From positions 62,001 through 126,000 of the forward strand of contig NZ_WGDD01000054.1 of NCBI RefSeq assembly GCF_015493435.1: a DNA stretch of 64,000 nucleotides, given 5' to 3'. How positions within the stretch are numbered: the first letter of the stretch is position 1; every line of letters starts with the position of its first letter. This DNA is from Sulfurovum sp. (GTDB lineage: Bacteria; Campylobacterota; Campylobacteria; Campylobacterales; Sulfurovaceae). Position numbers and translations under genes: made by a program. A model generated the notes under the pieces. That model ran no database searches and had not been told where the DNA came from. It saw only the letters and a program-made list of their open reading frames with translations. Below are positions 24,502-34,060 of the stretch, in pieces.

Positions 24502-26468
24502 TACAGCTCCATCTCCTCTTTACTCAGCTTGTTCACCAGTTCTGCCATGATGACGGCCTGCGGGATGTTCACTTCGGTGATCATGACGCGTATTTTGTCG
24601 AAGAGCATAATATTGTCACCTCTGAGGTGAACGGTGACGCCCTGGATCTCACCCTGAAGTACGGCTTTGGCACTCTCTCCGGCCTCGATGACTTCGGCTT
24701 CGAAGAAAGCGCCGATCTGTGTTTTGGCCCAGCGGGCGAATTTGCGGTCTCGGAAGTCCCATTCGGCTTTGGTTGCGTCACGCTCAAGCTCGCTGACTCT
24801 GACACAGAGCGGTTCTATGTTTCGCAGCAGGTATTCGGCTTCTTTCTCATTATGGGTGAGCTGTGTTTTGATGAGCCTGTGTAAAATAAGGTCGGGATAC
24901 CGGCGGATGGGAGAAGTAAAGTGGCTGTAGTGGCTGAATCCCAAACCGAAATGTCCGACATTATGCGCCGAATAGCTGGCCTGTCTGAGTGATTTAATAA
25001 TGAGTGCATCGACTTCTGCGGACAGTCCCATTTTTTCTGCTTCTTTCTGTATGGCACGGATAAGCGAAGGGGCATCTTCATACGACTCGACATACAGGCC
25101 TATGGCTGAAAGTTCGGTGAGCAGGGCTTCCATTTTGCTCAGCTGCGGTGGTTCATGAATACGGAAAATACTGTCTCCGTCTCCCTCAAAACGTTTGGCT
25201 GCCGCCTGGTTGGCAAGCAGCATACATTCTTCTATGAGTGAATGTGACGGCGTACCGGTCTCTACCTGTGTACTGGTGAGAAGATGTGCTTCGTTGATGG
25301 TCAGTTTGATCTCTTCGCTTCTGAAATCAAAACCGTGTTTAAGCCGTTCCTTTCTCAGCCTTACCGTGATTTTCTGTAGTGGGAGCAGCCATTTCAGGAT
25401 ATGTTCGATGACGGGGTCGCTTCCTGTATATCCGTTGTCAAGAATACGGTCAATGGTTTCATAGTTGAAACGGTGCTTGGAGTGGATGATCGCTTCGAAA
25501 AATTCTTCTTTGAGCGGTTTGAGTGATTTTTTGTCCAGCGTGATCTTTGCAACAAATGCCAATCTGTCCACTTTGGGTTTGAGCGAACAAATGTTTTCGC
25601 TCAGCTCACGCGGAAGCATGGGGAATGATTTGTGCGGCAGGTAGGTCGTAAAGCCCCGCTTCTTCGCTTCCTTGTCTATCTCGGTGAAGTAGGGGACATA
25701 GTGGCTGACATCGGCAATGGCTATGTAGAGTGTGTACCCGGGAATATCGAAATAAACGGCATCGTCAAAATCTTTGGCTGTAACCGGATCGATGGTACAG
25801 AAATCGAGATGGGTAAGGTCAATACGGTCTCCATGCTCTTCTCTGCTTACCTCGGATTCGATCTTCAGCGCCTCCTGGGTACACTCCGGCGGAAATTCGT
25901 CATGCCGGTTATAGAGTGCAAGCGAGATCTTTTCATCCACTCTGGGATCGTCAAGGTGTCCAAAGACGGCGAGTACTTTGTCATCTTCGACATCAACCTT
26001 CATGACAGTCCCCAGTTTAAAGGCTTTGAGATCCATTCCTTTCATCACAGCATGGGTAGGTTCTCCGGTCTTGATGTCGAGTATCATAAAATTGCCCATC
26101 TCGTCGCGGTGTGTATAGGCGATGGTGAAAAGATGTGCCTTGGTGATGATCAAGACTACTTTTCCGCTGGCGCGTCCGCGTCTTGCAATAATGCGTTTAA
26201 CGACGACCGTATCGCCGTTCTTTGCCTCTCCTAGATGGTCGGGTTCTACCAGCAGGTCTTTTTGTTCTTTGAACTGCGATTCGACATAGCCTCTTCCGTC
26301 TTTGCCGATGTAGAGTTGTCCCGCACGGTAGAGAGATCCCAGTTTCCACAGACCGTTAACCTCTTCAAGTACCCCAATGCGCTGCAATTCCTCAAAAGTA
26401 TTTTTGTCCTCAAGTTCGATATCTGAAGATAGACATCCGTTGGTGAGTTGTACGGCGAAAGCACTCAT
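24501..26468 (-). CDS. rnr: Ribonuclease R family 3'-5' exoribonuclease
   Basis: 655 residues. It has N-terminal cold-shock-like OB regions, then the RNB catalytic domain from about residue 220, with CTIDPVTAKDFDDAVYFD and IAIADVSHYV carrying the metal-binding aspartates, and HNVGHFGLGFSHYSHFTSPIRRYPDL. A C-terminal S1-like segment ends the protein. It degrades structured RNA. It is shorter than E. coli RNase R (about 810) but normal for the phylum. The ribosome site before ATG 26468 is weak (AAAGG at long spacing), and a small GGC-loop-GCC hairpin lies directly upstream. Confidence 0.92.
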   Translation of the reverse strand: MSAFAVQLTNGCLSSDIELEDKNTFEELQRIGVLEEVNGLWKLGSLYRAGQLYIGKDGRGYVESQFKEQKDLLVEPDHLGEAKNGDTVVVKRIIARRGRASGKVVLIITKAHLFTIAYTHRDEMGNFMILDIKTGEPTHAVMKGMDLKAFKLGTVMKVDVEDDKVLAVFGHLDDPRVDEKISLALYNRHDEFPPECTQEALKIESEVSREEHGDRIDLTHLDFCTIDPVTAKDFDDAVYFDIPGYTLYIAIADVSHYVPYFTEIDKEAKKRGFTTYLPHKSFPMLPRELSENICSLKPKVDRLAFVAKITLDKKSLKPLKEEFFEAIIHSKHRFNYETIDRILDNGYTGSDPVIEHILKWLLPLQKITVRLRKERLKHGFDFRSEEIKLTINEAHLLTSTQVETGTPSHSLIEECMLLANQAAAKRFEGDGDSIFRIHEPPQLSKMEALLTELSAIGLYVESYEDAPSLIRAIQKEAEKMGLSAEVDALIIKSLRQASYSAHNVGHFGLGFSHYSHFTSPIRRYPDLILHRLIKTQLTHNEKEAEYLLRNIEPLCVRVSELERDATKAEWDFRDRKFARWAKTQIGAFFEAEVIEAGESAKAVLQGEIQGVTVHLRGDNIMLFDKIRVMITEVNIPQAVIMAELVNKLSKEEMEL

Positions 26469-26532
26469 AGGCGAAAGCCTTTGGCATTTAGCAGTGGGTA
26501 TAAATATTTTCTCATGGGCTGATTATAGCCTA

Positions 26533-27366
26533 TTAGTGTTTTAATGCTTCTAATCTCTCAATTCTCGCTTCGGTCGTCGGGTGGGTAGAGAAGAGCTGTC
26601 TGAGTGACATATCTTTGCCTGTAAAAGGATTGATGATGAACATATGTGCCGTTTGGGGGTCTGCTTCAGGCAGGCTAATACCTTTTGCATAATTGTCCAG
26701 TTTTGCCAAAGCACTTTGCAGCCACTCCGGGTGGCCTGTCATACGGGCAGATCCTTCATCGGCTTTGAACTCGCGACTGCGGCTGACCGTCATTTGAATG
26801 ACAGAGGCTGCCAGTGGCATGATGATCATCAAAGCGATCATGACAATGGGGTTGGGGCGGTCCCTGTCCCCTCCGCCAAAGAACATGCCGAACTGTGCAA
26901 GCATTGCAATGGCTCCGGCAATGGTTGCGGCAACCGTACCAATAAGCATATCGTAGTGTTTTACATGACTGAGTTCATGCGCGATCACCGCTTCTACTTC
27001 CTCGTCGCTCATAAGCTGAAGCAATCCTTCTGTTACTGCAACAGCGGCATGCTCATAGTCTCTGCCTGTAGCAAAGGCATTGGGCTGTTGTTCGGGTATG
27101 ATGTAAAGTGCGGGCATGGGCAGCCCCGCACGCTGTGTCAACTTCTCTACGATCCGGTAAAGGCCGCTTGCATGGGCCCTGTCCACAGGCTGGGCATTGT
27201 AGTGTTTCAACACTGCCTGGTCACTGTAGTAATAGGCATAAAAGTTCATTCCTGCTGCGGCGACCAGTGCAATGATCATCCCGCTCTGTCCGGCGATCAT
27301 TCCGCCGAACCAGATAAAAAGCAATGTCAATCCGGTCATCAGGGCATAGGTCTTTAACTGTTCCAT
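26533..27366 (-). CDS. htpX: HtpX-like membrane zinc metalloprotease
   Basis: 277 residues of peptidase family M48B, which removes misfolded membrane proteins. It has two N-terminal transmembrane segments, the zinc motif in [11 protein letters not shown] (HExxH), two further hydrophobic segments, and the third-ligand glutamate in [19 protein letters not shown] precedes ATG 27366. It is upstream of rnr on the same strand with a 65-bp gap. Confidence 0.93.
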   Translation of the reverse strand: MEQLKTYALMTGLTLLFIWFGGMIAGQSGMIIALVAAAGMNFYAYYYSDQAVLKHYNAQPVDRAHASGLYRIVEKLTQRAGLPMPALYIIPEQQPNAFATGRDYEHAAVAVTEGLLQLMSDEEVEAVIAHELSHVKHYDMLIGTVAATIAGAIAMLAQFGMFFGGGDRDRPNPIVMIALMIIMPLAASVIQMTVSRSREFKADEGSARMTGHPEWLQSALAKLDNYAKGISLPEADPQTAHMFIINPFTGKDMSLRQLFSTHPTTEARIERLEALKH

Positions 27367-27538
27367 ACTCTCTATCCTTAAATTTGTATCTTTTATATAA
27401 TAGTAACATAGTGTAAATCGAAAGTAAATATCAGCATATGCATGAATAAAATGTTATAGTTCAGTACAAAAAATAAACAGCTTATGTCACAGTGAATCTC
27501 CTCACACAAATCATAAGTAATCCGACAAAGAAAAGAGC

Positions 27539-27702
27539 ATAAAAAATATTTTGATCATTACAGCTCATCCCAAAGAGGAGAGCTTTTCGTTTGCGATGGC
27601 AAATGCCTATAGAGAAAATGCCCAGAGCAAAGACAGCAGTGTAGAGATGCCGGATATGCAACTATGCTATAATTATCCGATAAAGGAAAGATCCGTCTCA
27701 TG
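27539..27702 (+). pseudogene. 5' remnant of a flavodoxin-fold NAD(P)H quinone oxidoreductase gene
   Basis: Reading from 27539, codons spell (I)KNILIITAHPKEESFSFAMANAYRENAQS, which matches the N-terminus of the NAD(P)H dehydrogenase (quinone)/MdaB-YwrO family, where ITAHP and the following ESFS contact the flavin. The start codon reads ATA instead of ATG, and similarity fades after about codon 38; the rest of the domain (more than 100 residues) is missing. The frame closes at the start of the next gene. The 334-bp gap between htpX and the M15 gene otherwise shows only AT-rich sequence (27367-27535). Confidence 0.6.
27668..27673 (+). promoter_or_regulatory. Predicted -10 element (TATAAT) for the M15 peptidase gene
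   Basis: TGCTATAAT is placed 27 bp before ATG 27700, with TAAAGGAAAG as ribosome site between them. It lies just beyond the point where the quinone-reductase remnant loses similarity. Confidence 0.5.
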
Positions 27703-28338
27703 AAAAAAATGATTTTAGTTTTGTATCTGTTCTGCCTTACCATCCTGCATGCCGAATATCATGCACATATCTCGAAAATCACTCCGCAGGTCAAACAGCG
27801 TATGCTGAAGGGGAACTCCTGGAGAAAAGGCTGCCCTGTACACCTGAACGATCTGCGCTACCTTCGTATGACCTACCGCGATTTCAGCGGCAGGGAGAGG
27901 CAGGGGGAGATGGTCGTGAACAAAGCGGTCGCTTCCGAAGTCACGCAGATCTTCGAAGCGCTGTACGATAGGGGCTACCCCATCCGCCAGATGAGGTTGG
28001 TGAGCGACTATAACGGCAATGACTGGCAGTCCATCGAAGCGGACAACACTTCGGCGTTCAACTGCCGCAAAGCTACCGGTTCGAAGCACTGGTCCAAACA
28101 CTCCTACGGCAGAGCGATCGACCTGAACTCCATAGAGAACCCGTACATTTCCCGTTCGGGACGGATCGCGCATAAAGAATCACTCCAGTACAGTAAGCGG
28201 GTACACAGGAACCATACTGCTGCAGACAAAGCCGTTCTCCTGCGAAACGACAAAGCGGTGAAGATATTTAAAAAGCATGGCTGGAAATGGGGCGGTGACT
28301 GGAACGGTGTGAAGGACTATCAGCACTTTTCAAAATAA
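27700..28338 (+). CDS. M15-family peptidoglycan endopeptidase/carboxypeptidase, exported
   Basis: 212 residues with a cleavable signal peptide (MKKMILVLYLFCLTILHA). The zinc-binding pattern of VanY/CwlK-type M15 peptidases is visible: SKHWSKHSYGRAIDLN (His and Asp ligands) and the C-terminal DWNGVKDYQHF (third ligand His). Such enzymes cut the peptide stems of peptidoglycan in the periplasm. The exact bond is not predictable. It is followed by pyk at 15 bp on the same strand, a pairing with no obvious functional sense. Confidence 0.8.
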   Translation: MKKMILVLYLFCLTILHAEYHAHISKITPQVKQRMLKGNSWRKGCPVHLNDLRYLRMTYRDFSGRERQGEMVVNKAVASEVTQIFEALYDRGYPIRQMRLVSDYNGNDWQSIEADNTSAFNCRKATGSKHWSKHSYGRAIDLNSIENPYISRSGRIAHKESLQYSKRVHRNHTAADKAVLLRNDKAVKIFKKHGWKWGGDWNGVKDYQHFSK

Positions 28339-28353
28339 CATTCAGGAGAGAAG

Positions 28354-29823
28354 ATGAAAAAAAGAACCAAGATCGTAGCGACCATCGGGCCGGCGTCAGA
28401 TTCGTATGAGAAGATCAAAGCATTGATGTATGCGGGGGTCAACCTCTTCCGGCTGAATTTTTCGCACGGGACACATGCGTATCATACCGAAGTACTGAGC
28501 CGCATCCGGAAGGCGATCAAAGAAACAGGACTGATCACCGGCATTTTGCAGGATATCAGCGGTCCGAAGATCAGGGTAGGGATGCTGGAAGAGGATTTTA
28601 TGCTCAAGAGCGGTGACATACTTGAGTTTGTCAAAGAAGAGATCGTAGGACATAAAGTCAAAGAAGGGCTCTACCGTCTTTGCATCAATGAACCGGATAT
28701 TCTGGACCAGCTGAAGGTAGGAGAATCCATCTATCTGTATGACGGGATCATACGTGCCGTAGTAAAAGAAAAAAGTACAGACGGTGTGAAAGTGGAGATA
28801 GAGAATAACGGAATGCTCTCTTCCAGAAAGGGGGTTAATTTCCCCCATACCCATTTGGGTATTAGTGTTCTTACGGAAAAAGATAAAAAAGATATCCTCT
28901 GGGGGATCGAGCATGAAGTGGATTTTATGGCGATCTCTTTTGTCCAGCATCAAAAAGATATGACTGCGGCACGGGAGGTGATCACTTCCAATGGCGGAAG
29001 TGTACAGATGCTGGCCAAGATAGAAAAATTTGATGCCATTGAGAACATCGATGCTATTCTTGAAGCAAGTGACGGGATCATGGTCGCGAGGGGAGACCTT
29101 GGGATCGAAATTCCCTACTATGATGTGCCCCTGATCCAGAAAATGCTCATCAAACGGGCGAACAATATGAGCAAACCGGTGATCGTAGCGACACAGATGC
29201 TGCTCTCCATGACGACTAAAGAGACCGCCTCTCGTGCGGAGATCAGTGACGTGGCCAATGCAGTACTTGACGGTGCGGATGCTGTGATGCTTTCCGAAGA
29301 GAGTGCTATAGGACATTATCCCCTGCTGGCGGTAAAAACGATGGTGCAGACCATACAGGCGGCAGAGAAATATTATCCCTATCAGAAATTCTCCCACTTT
29401 GATATGCATGACAGGGGAGACAAGATAGACGAAGCCGCGGTACGGATGTCGGAAAGCCTGAACTGTGCCGGGATCATCGCGATGACTTCGTCAGGAGGTA
29501 CAGCCAAAAAAGCGGCTCGCTACAGACCAAGCCAGCCGATCTATGCAGTAACACACGACAAACGGATCGCTCAGTCTCTGACGCTTGTGTGGGGTGTAGT
29601 ACCGGCATTCTTTGTGGCCAAGAGTGATTTGCGCAGTATGATAGTCGAAGTGATGGATCAGGGATTGCAAAGAGGTATACTGGATCTGGACAATACATAT
29701 ATCCTTATCACGGGTGACCCTGTAGGCGTACCGGGATCGACCAACCTCATTCGTGTGGTGACTCGCTATGAAATGGAATTTTTTGCTTCCCTTGCAAAGC
29801 AGAAAAAGGAGTGGGTGGATTAG
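28354..29823 (+). CDS. pyk: Pyruvate kinase
   Basis: Converts PEP + ADP to pyruvate + ATP. 489 residues beginning KKRTKIVATIGPASDSYEKI with LFRLNFSHG. The signature MLAKIEKFDAIENIDAI carries the catalytic lysine, followed by GIMVARGDLGIEIP, a substrate-binding ATQMLLSM block and DGADAVMLSEESAIG. A C-terminal regulatory domain is present. AGGAGAGAAG precedes ATG 28354. Confidence 0.95.
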   Translation: MKKRTKIVATIGPASDSYEKIKALMYAGVNLFRLNFSHGTHAYHTEVLSRIRKAIKETGLITGILQDISGPKIRVGMLEEDFMLKSGDILEFVKEEIVGHKVKEGLYRLCINEPDILDQLKVGESIYLYDGIIRAVVKEKSTDGVKVEIENNGMLSSRKGVNFPHTHLGISVLTEKDKKDILWGIEHEVDFMAISFVQHQKDMTAAREVITSNGGSVQMLAKIEKFDAIENIDAILEASDGIMVARGDLGIEIPYYDVPLIQKMLIKRANNMSKPVIVATQMLLSMTTKETASRAEISDVANAVLDGADAVMLSEESAIGHYPLLAVKTMVQTIQAAEKYYPYQKFSHFDMHDRGDKIDEAAVRMSESLNCAGIIAMTSSGGTAKKAARYRPSQPIYAVTHDKRIAQSLTLVWGVVPAFFVAKSDLRSMIVEVMDQGLQRGILDLDNTYILITGDPVGVPGSTNLIRVVTRYEMEFFASLAKQKKEWVD

Positions 29824-29844
29824 AAATCCCCCTGATCCACTTTT
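29815..29844 (+). terminator. Stem-loop with TTTT after pyk
   Basis: GTGGAT (29815-29820) pairs with ATCCAC (29835-29840), followed by TTTT. The stem starts inside the last pyk codons. It is a weak six-pair stem with a 14-nt loop in the convergent gap with the SPFH gene. Confidence 0.35.
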
Positions 29845-29853
29845 CAGCTCCTC

Positions 29854-30714
29854 TTACTTTTTAAACACATTCCCCAGCATGCCTTTGATGGCACCCTGAA
29901 GATCGGCAGGGTAGATGACGAATTTGGAGTTCTGAGATTTTGAGATCTGCTCGAGCGACGTGATGTACCGATCTCCCAGAAGGAACATGGCCGGCAGTTC
30001 CTTGTCTTTGATATTGTCGGAGATCAGGCGGATCGCTTCGGCGGAGGCGTTGGCAAGTGCGACCTGTGCTTCCGCTTCTCTTTTGGCGGCTTCAAGTTTT
30101 CCCTCCGCTTCGAGGATGGCGGCATTCTTGTTTCCTTCCGCCGTAGTTTCTATGGCGCGTCTTTCTCTCTCTGCCGCTGCCTGTCTCTCCATAGAGTCCT
30201 GCATGGAGGCTGAAGGTGAGATATCCTGTATCTCCACCGATTTGACGGTCACGCCCCAGTCGGCGACATCATCGATGATCTGGTCTTTGAGTTTGGTCTT
30301 GATATGTTCACGGTTCGAGAGCGCTTCATCGAGCGTCATTTCTCCGAGGATGGAACGCAGTGTGGTCATGACGAGCTGCTGGATGGCCAGATAGAAATCT
30401 TCCACGCCGTAAATGGCATCCTGAGGACGGGTGACACGTATGAAAGTAACCGCATTGGTGAGAATGACGGCATTGTCTTTGGTAATAACCTCCTGCTGAG
30501 GAATGTCAAGAATGATATCTCTGGTCGAAACCTTTTTTCTTACGGCATCGAGGTAGGGGATGATGATATTGAGCCCCGGCTTGAGTGTACGGCTGAACTT
30601 ACCCAGTCTTTCGACGACCCACTCTTCGCCCTGGGGGACGATATTGATTCCCTTGTAGATCGTGATGATGACCCCGGCGGCCAGCAACAGCATGATTATC
30701 AGTGTTTCTTGCAT
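29854..30714 (-). CDS. SPFH/band-7 (stomatin, QmcA-like) membrane protein
   Basis: 286 residues: one N-terminal membrane helix (residues 5-23), then the SPFH domain (IVPQGEEWVVERLGKFSRTLKPGLNIIIPYLD...) and a long Ala/Glu-rich coiled coil (MERQAAAERERRAIETTAEGNKNAAILEAEGK...), ending with a hydrophobic oligomerisation tail. These scaffold proteins form membrane microdomains and often control FtsH-like proteases. The gene lies 23 bp downstream of a NfeD gene, the classic operon partner. Confidence 0.9.
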   Translation of the reverse strand: MQETLIIMLLLAAGVIITIYKGINIVPQGEEWVVERLGKFSRTLKPGLNIIIPYLDAVRKKVSTRDIILDIPQQEVITKDNAVILTNAVTFIRVTRPQDAIYGVEDFYLAIQQLVMTTLRSILGEMTLDEALSNREHIKTKLKDQIIDDVADWGVTVKSVEIQDISPSASMQDSMERQAAAERERRAIETTAEGNKNAAILEAEGKLEAAKREAEAQVALANASAEAIRLISDNIKDKELPAMFLLGDRYITSLEQISKSQNSKFVIYPADLQGAIKGMLGNVFKK

Positions 30715-30737
30715 ATTCTTTTCCTTTTAAATGTGAG

Positions 30738-31202
30738 TTATGAATTTGAAACGGGTGCCACTTTGATAAGCTGTCCGTTCACTGCTTCTATCTTTACCCG
30801 TTCGCCCGTTTCCAGTGTCTGGTTTGCGGAGGCATGCCAGACAGTATTGCCCAGGACAGGCGTGTCGAACCGTACTTTGCCCCTTCCGTGCTGTTCTATT
30901 TTTTTTGTCACGGTACCCAGCGTATCAAGTCCCTGGTCAGACTGGCCCGAGCTCGATACGGTAGGCTGCTTTTTAAAATATTTGAACAAAAAAGCGATGA
31001 TGGCGACTGAGAGTAAGAGCCAGAGTGAAACCTGTACCAGAAAGTTCATGCCGAACAGGAGTTCGAGCAGGCCGACGATGACCGCAGCCACACCGAAGCC
31101 AAGCGTGATGAACGTACCCGTTCCCATCTCAATGATGATAAAAAGTATCCCGAGGATGATCCAGTGCCACCATGCGATATATTGTGTTAAAAACTCGATC
31201 AA
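30738..31202 (-). CDS. NfeD-family membrane protein
   Basis: 154 residues with three to four transmembrane segments in the first half (WWHWIILGILFIIIEMGTGTFITLGFGVAAVIVGLLELLF, then LVQVSLWLLLSVAIIAFLFKYF) and a C-terminal OB-fold (GTVTKKIEQHGRGKVRFDTPVLGNTVWHA...). It pairs with the SPFH protein encoded just downstream. AAGGAGATTATTT precedes the start at 31202. Confidence 0.88.
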   Translation of the reverse strand: MIEFLTQYIAWWHWIILGILFIIIEMGTGTFITLGFGVAAVIVGLLELLFGMNFLVQVSLWLLLSVAIIAFLFKYFKKQPTVSSSGQSDQGLDTLGTVTKKIEQHGRGKVRFDTPVLGNTVWHASANQTLETGERVKIEAVNGQLIKVAPVSNS

Positions 31203-31231
31203 ATAATCTCCTTGAATCAGTATTAAGAAAA

Positions 31232-31237
31232 ATTATA
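31232..31237 (-). promoter_or_regulatory. Predicted -10 element (TATAAT) for nfeD-SPFH
   Basis: On the minus strand GCTATAAT lies about 30 bp upstream of the nfeD start, back-to-back with the ilvC promoter. Confidence 0.5.
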
Positions 31238-31285
31238 GCATAAAATATTCTTAGGCTAATTACAATACGAAAGTATAGACAATAA

Positions 31286-32359
<1,074 letters not shown>

Positions 32360-32374
32360 TCTTTTCGTCGATTT

Positions 32375-32399
32375 GCATCCATCTTTGAATGATGGGTGC
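32375..32399 (+). terminator. Hairpin after ilvC
   Basis: GCATCCATC pairs with GATGGGTGC (one mismatch of wobble type) around a 7-nt loop, 15 bp after the ilvC stop. No T-run follows, so termination efficiency is doubtful. The stretch 32400-32514 shows nothing further that I recognise. Confidence 0.4.
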
Positions 32400-32545
32400 G
32401 GTCAGCTACAGATTGCAGCCTCCCTTACCCAAACATTCAAACCTGAATACAACTCAATAAAAATCCTAATTCTCTTCATTGATTAAAATCGCCAAAAATA
32501 ATTTACAGTTTTTACTCTTATTAGTGTTCGGTTAAACTACTTGTT

Positions 32546-32674
32546 TTATAATTCTTCCATAAGAGCATCAGAAGGAACCAGATTTATTCTCCCCTGATAA
32601 AATTTCGGTCTCCCTTTTTCATAAGATTTTTTTCCTCCTCCTTTTAAAACTTCTTGATGCTCTTTATCCTTCAT
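32546..32674 (-). CDS. 42-residue ORF in repeat copy 1
   Basis: Starts MKDKEHQEVLKGGGKKSYEK and ends LVPSDALMEEL. It is preceded by AAAAGGA at good spacing, which comes from the junction with copy 2. Very basic N-terminal half with a GGG turn, no signal peptide. No family recognised. The copy 2 ORF differs by three residues and the third copy is broken, so expression as a protein is uncertain; it may be a fragment of a lost mobile-element gene. Confidence 0.35.
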   Translation of the reverse strand: MKDKEHQEVLKGGGKKSYEKGRPKFYQGRINLVPSDALMEEL

Positions 32675-32714
32675 CAAATTATCCTTTTATTAGTGTTCGG
32701 TTAAACTACTTGTT

Positions 32715-32843
32715 TTATAATGCTTTCATAAGAGCATCAGAAGGAACCAGATTTATTCTCCCCTGATAAAATTTCGGTCTCCCTTTTTCATAAGATTTTT
32801 TTCCTCCTCCTTTTAAAACTTCTTGGTGCTCTTTATCCTCCAT
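32715..32843 (-). CDS. 42-residue ORF in repeat copy 2
   Basis: Same frame as in copy 1, with K2 to E and the C-terminal EEL changed to KAL. No AGGA motif precedes its ATG, unlike copy 1. Function unknown; may be non-coding repeat sequence. Confidence 0.3.
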   Translation of the reverse strand: MEDKEHQEVLKGGGKKSYEKGRPKFYQGRINLVPSDALMKAL

Positions 32844-32863
32844 CAAATTAACACTTACTCTGC

Positions 32864-32869
32864 TATAAT
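32864..32869 (+). promoter_or_regulatory. Predicted -10 element (TATAAT) for the polysaccharide deacetylase gene
   Basis: TGCTATAAT begins 14 bp after the end of repeat copy 2 and 28 bp before ATG 32897. Confidence 0.5.
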
Positions 32870-32896
32870 GGCCAAAATAAATACTATGTGGATTTT

Positions 32897-33967
32897 ATGG
32901 CACCCCGATCAAACAAGAACAGTAAAACTTCATCAACAAAAAAACAGTCAACTGCGAAAAAAGCAGCAGCCAAAAAACAGGCAGCCAAAAAATATGTGAG
33001 TACAAAACGGACGGTCAGAAAAAAACAAAAGACCGGAAGTACAAAAAAAGGTTTTGTATGGCTTTTTTTACTTTTTGCGATGGTCTCTCTTGTAGCATTT
33101 GGCTATTATCTCGGTCAGCAGAGCAAAGCATCTTCTTCGGTAAAAAACAGTAGAACCGTTTTAGCTGAAAAAACGGAACACCACAAATATACAGCCAGTG
33201 TTTTTTCCAAACTAAAGACAAAACGGCCTGACGGGGAACATCGATATTCCTCTGTCAAAAAAGACCATAAAGCCATAAATGCCAAAGCAGAAGCTGCTTT
33301 GGCATATCGTAGTAAAAAACCGAAACTTGTGATCATCATCGATGATGTTTCAAATGCAAGACAGCTTAAGCAGATCAGAGCACTCGGTATGCCGGTAACA
33401 CCCTCCATTTTCCCCCCGTCACACCTTTCCATGAGCAGCCACAAACTTGCCAGAGGGCTAAAACACTATATGATACATTTGCCTATGGAGTCGGGAAGCA
33501 GACAGTTCAACAAACAGTACAAAACACTCAAAACCTCCTTTTCTGCAGCCCGAATGGAAGCAAGGATTAAAGAGATGAGAAAACTGTTTCCTACGGCACA
33601 TTATATCAATAACCACACCGGATCGGTCTTTACCGGAAACTATAGGGCAATGTATATACTGTACGGCCTTATGAAAAAAGAGGGGTTTAGATTTATTGAC
33701 AGCCGGACGACAGCTTCTACCAAGGTTAAAAAGATAGCACACCAGTATGGGGATGCCTATATTGCAAGAGATGTTTTTATTGACAATATACAGAATATAC
33801 CCTCTATACACAAACAGTTGAGAAAAGCAGTGAAGATTGCCAAACAAAAAGGGTATGCTGTTGCTATTGGGCATCCGCATAAAACGACTATGCAGGCACT
33901 GGCTTCTGCAAAAAACATATTGAAGGATGTTGATCTGGTTTACATTGACCAGATATATCAACCATAA
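32897..33967 (+). CDS. Divergent polysaccharide deacetylase (YibQ-like), membrane-anchored
   Basis: About 356 residues. The first 45 are an Ala/Lys/Thr-rich cytoplasmic tail, then one transmembrane helix (GFVWLFLLFAMVSLVAFGYYLG), a linker, and a deacetylase-family-2 domain from about residue 140. Its motifs are KPKLVIIIDDVSN (metal aspartates), MIHLPMES, NNHTGSVF, FIDSRTT and AVAIGHPHKTT. It probably acts on a periplasmic glycan. ATG 32897 is preferred to the in-frame GTG 32888, though neither has a strong ribosome site. Confidence 0.85.
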   Translation: MAPRSNKNSKTSSTKKQSTAKKAAAKKQAAKKYVSTKRTVRKKQKTGSTKKGFVWLFLLFAMVSLVAFGYYLGQQSKASSSVKNSRTVLAEKTEHHKYTASVFSKLKTKRPDGEHRYSSVKKDHKAINAKAEAALAYRSKKPKLVIIIDDVSNARQLKQIRALGMPVTPSIFPPSHLSMSSHKLARGLKHYMIHLPMESGSRQFNKQYKTLKTSFSAARMEARIKEMRKLFPTAHYINNHTGSVFTGNYRAMYILYGLMKKEGFRFIDSRTTASTKVKKIAHQYGDAYIARDVFIDNIQNIPSIHKQLRKAVKIAKQKGYAVAIGHPHKTTMQALASAKNILKDVDLVYIDQIYQP

Positions 33968-34060
33968 TGACCCTGCCGGATTATCTGACAATATGACATA
34001 TTTTTCAATACTTTCACCCTGATCTGTTACTATTACCTCAAATATAGAAGAAGGATGGAA

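Larger units (their letters stand above)
32515..32850. repeat. Tandem duplication of a 169-bp unit (copies 1 and 2)
   Basis: Two head-to-tail copies (about 32515-32686 and 32687-32850, period 169) start at TTATTAGTGTTCGG and differ at only a few bases, for example ATTCTTCC against ATGCTTTC. Each has TAGTGTTCGGTTAAAC at one end and TTTCCTCCTCC in the middle (AGGAGGAGG on minus). A third, diverged, inverted copy lies at 35456-35619. On minus each tandem copy carries a 42-codon ORF. The units have no terminal inverted repeats. This fills most of the 538-bp gap after ilvC. Confidence 0.85.

Noticed and set aside
32640-32840. 12-codon frame behind AGGAGGAGG inside the 169-bp repeat
   Set aside because: Too short to support as a gene; in the third copy it stops after five codons. 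Mentioned only as part of the repeat.
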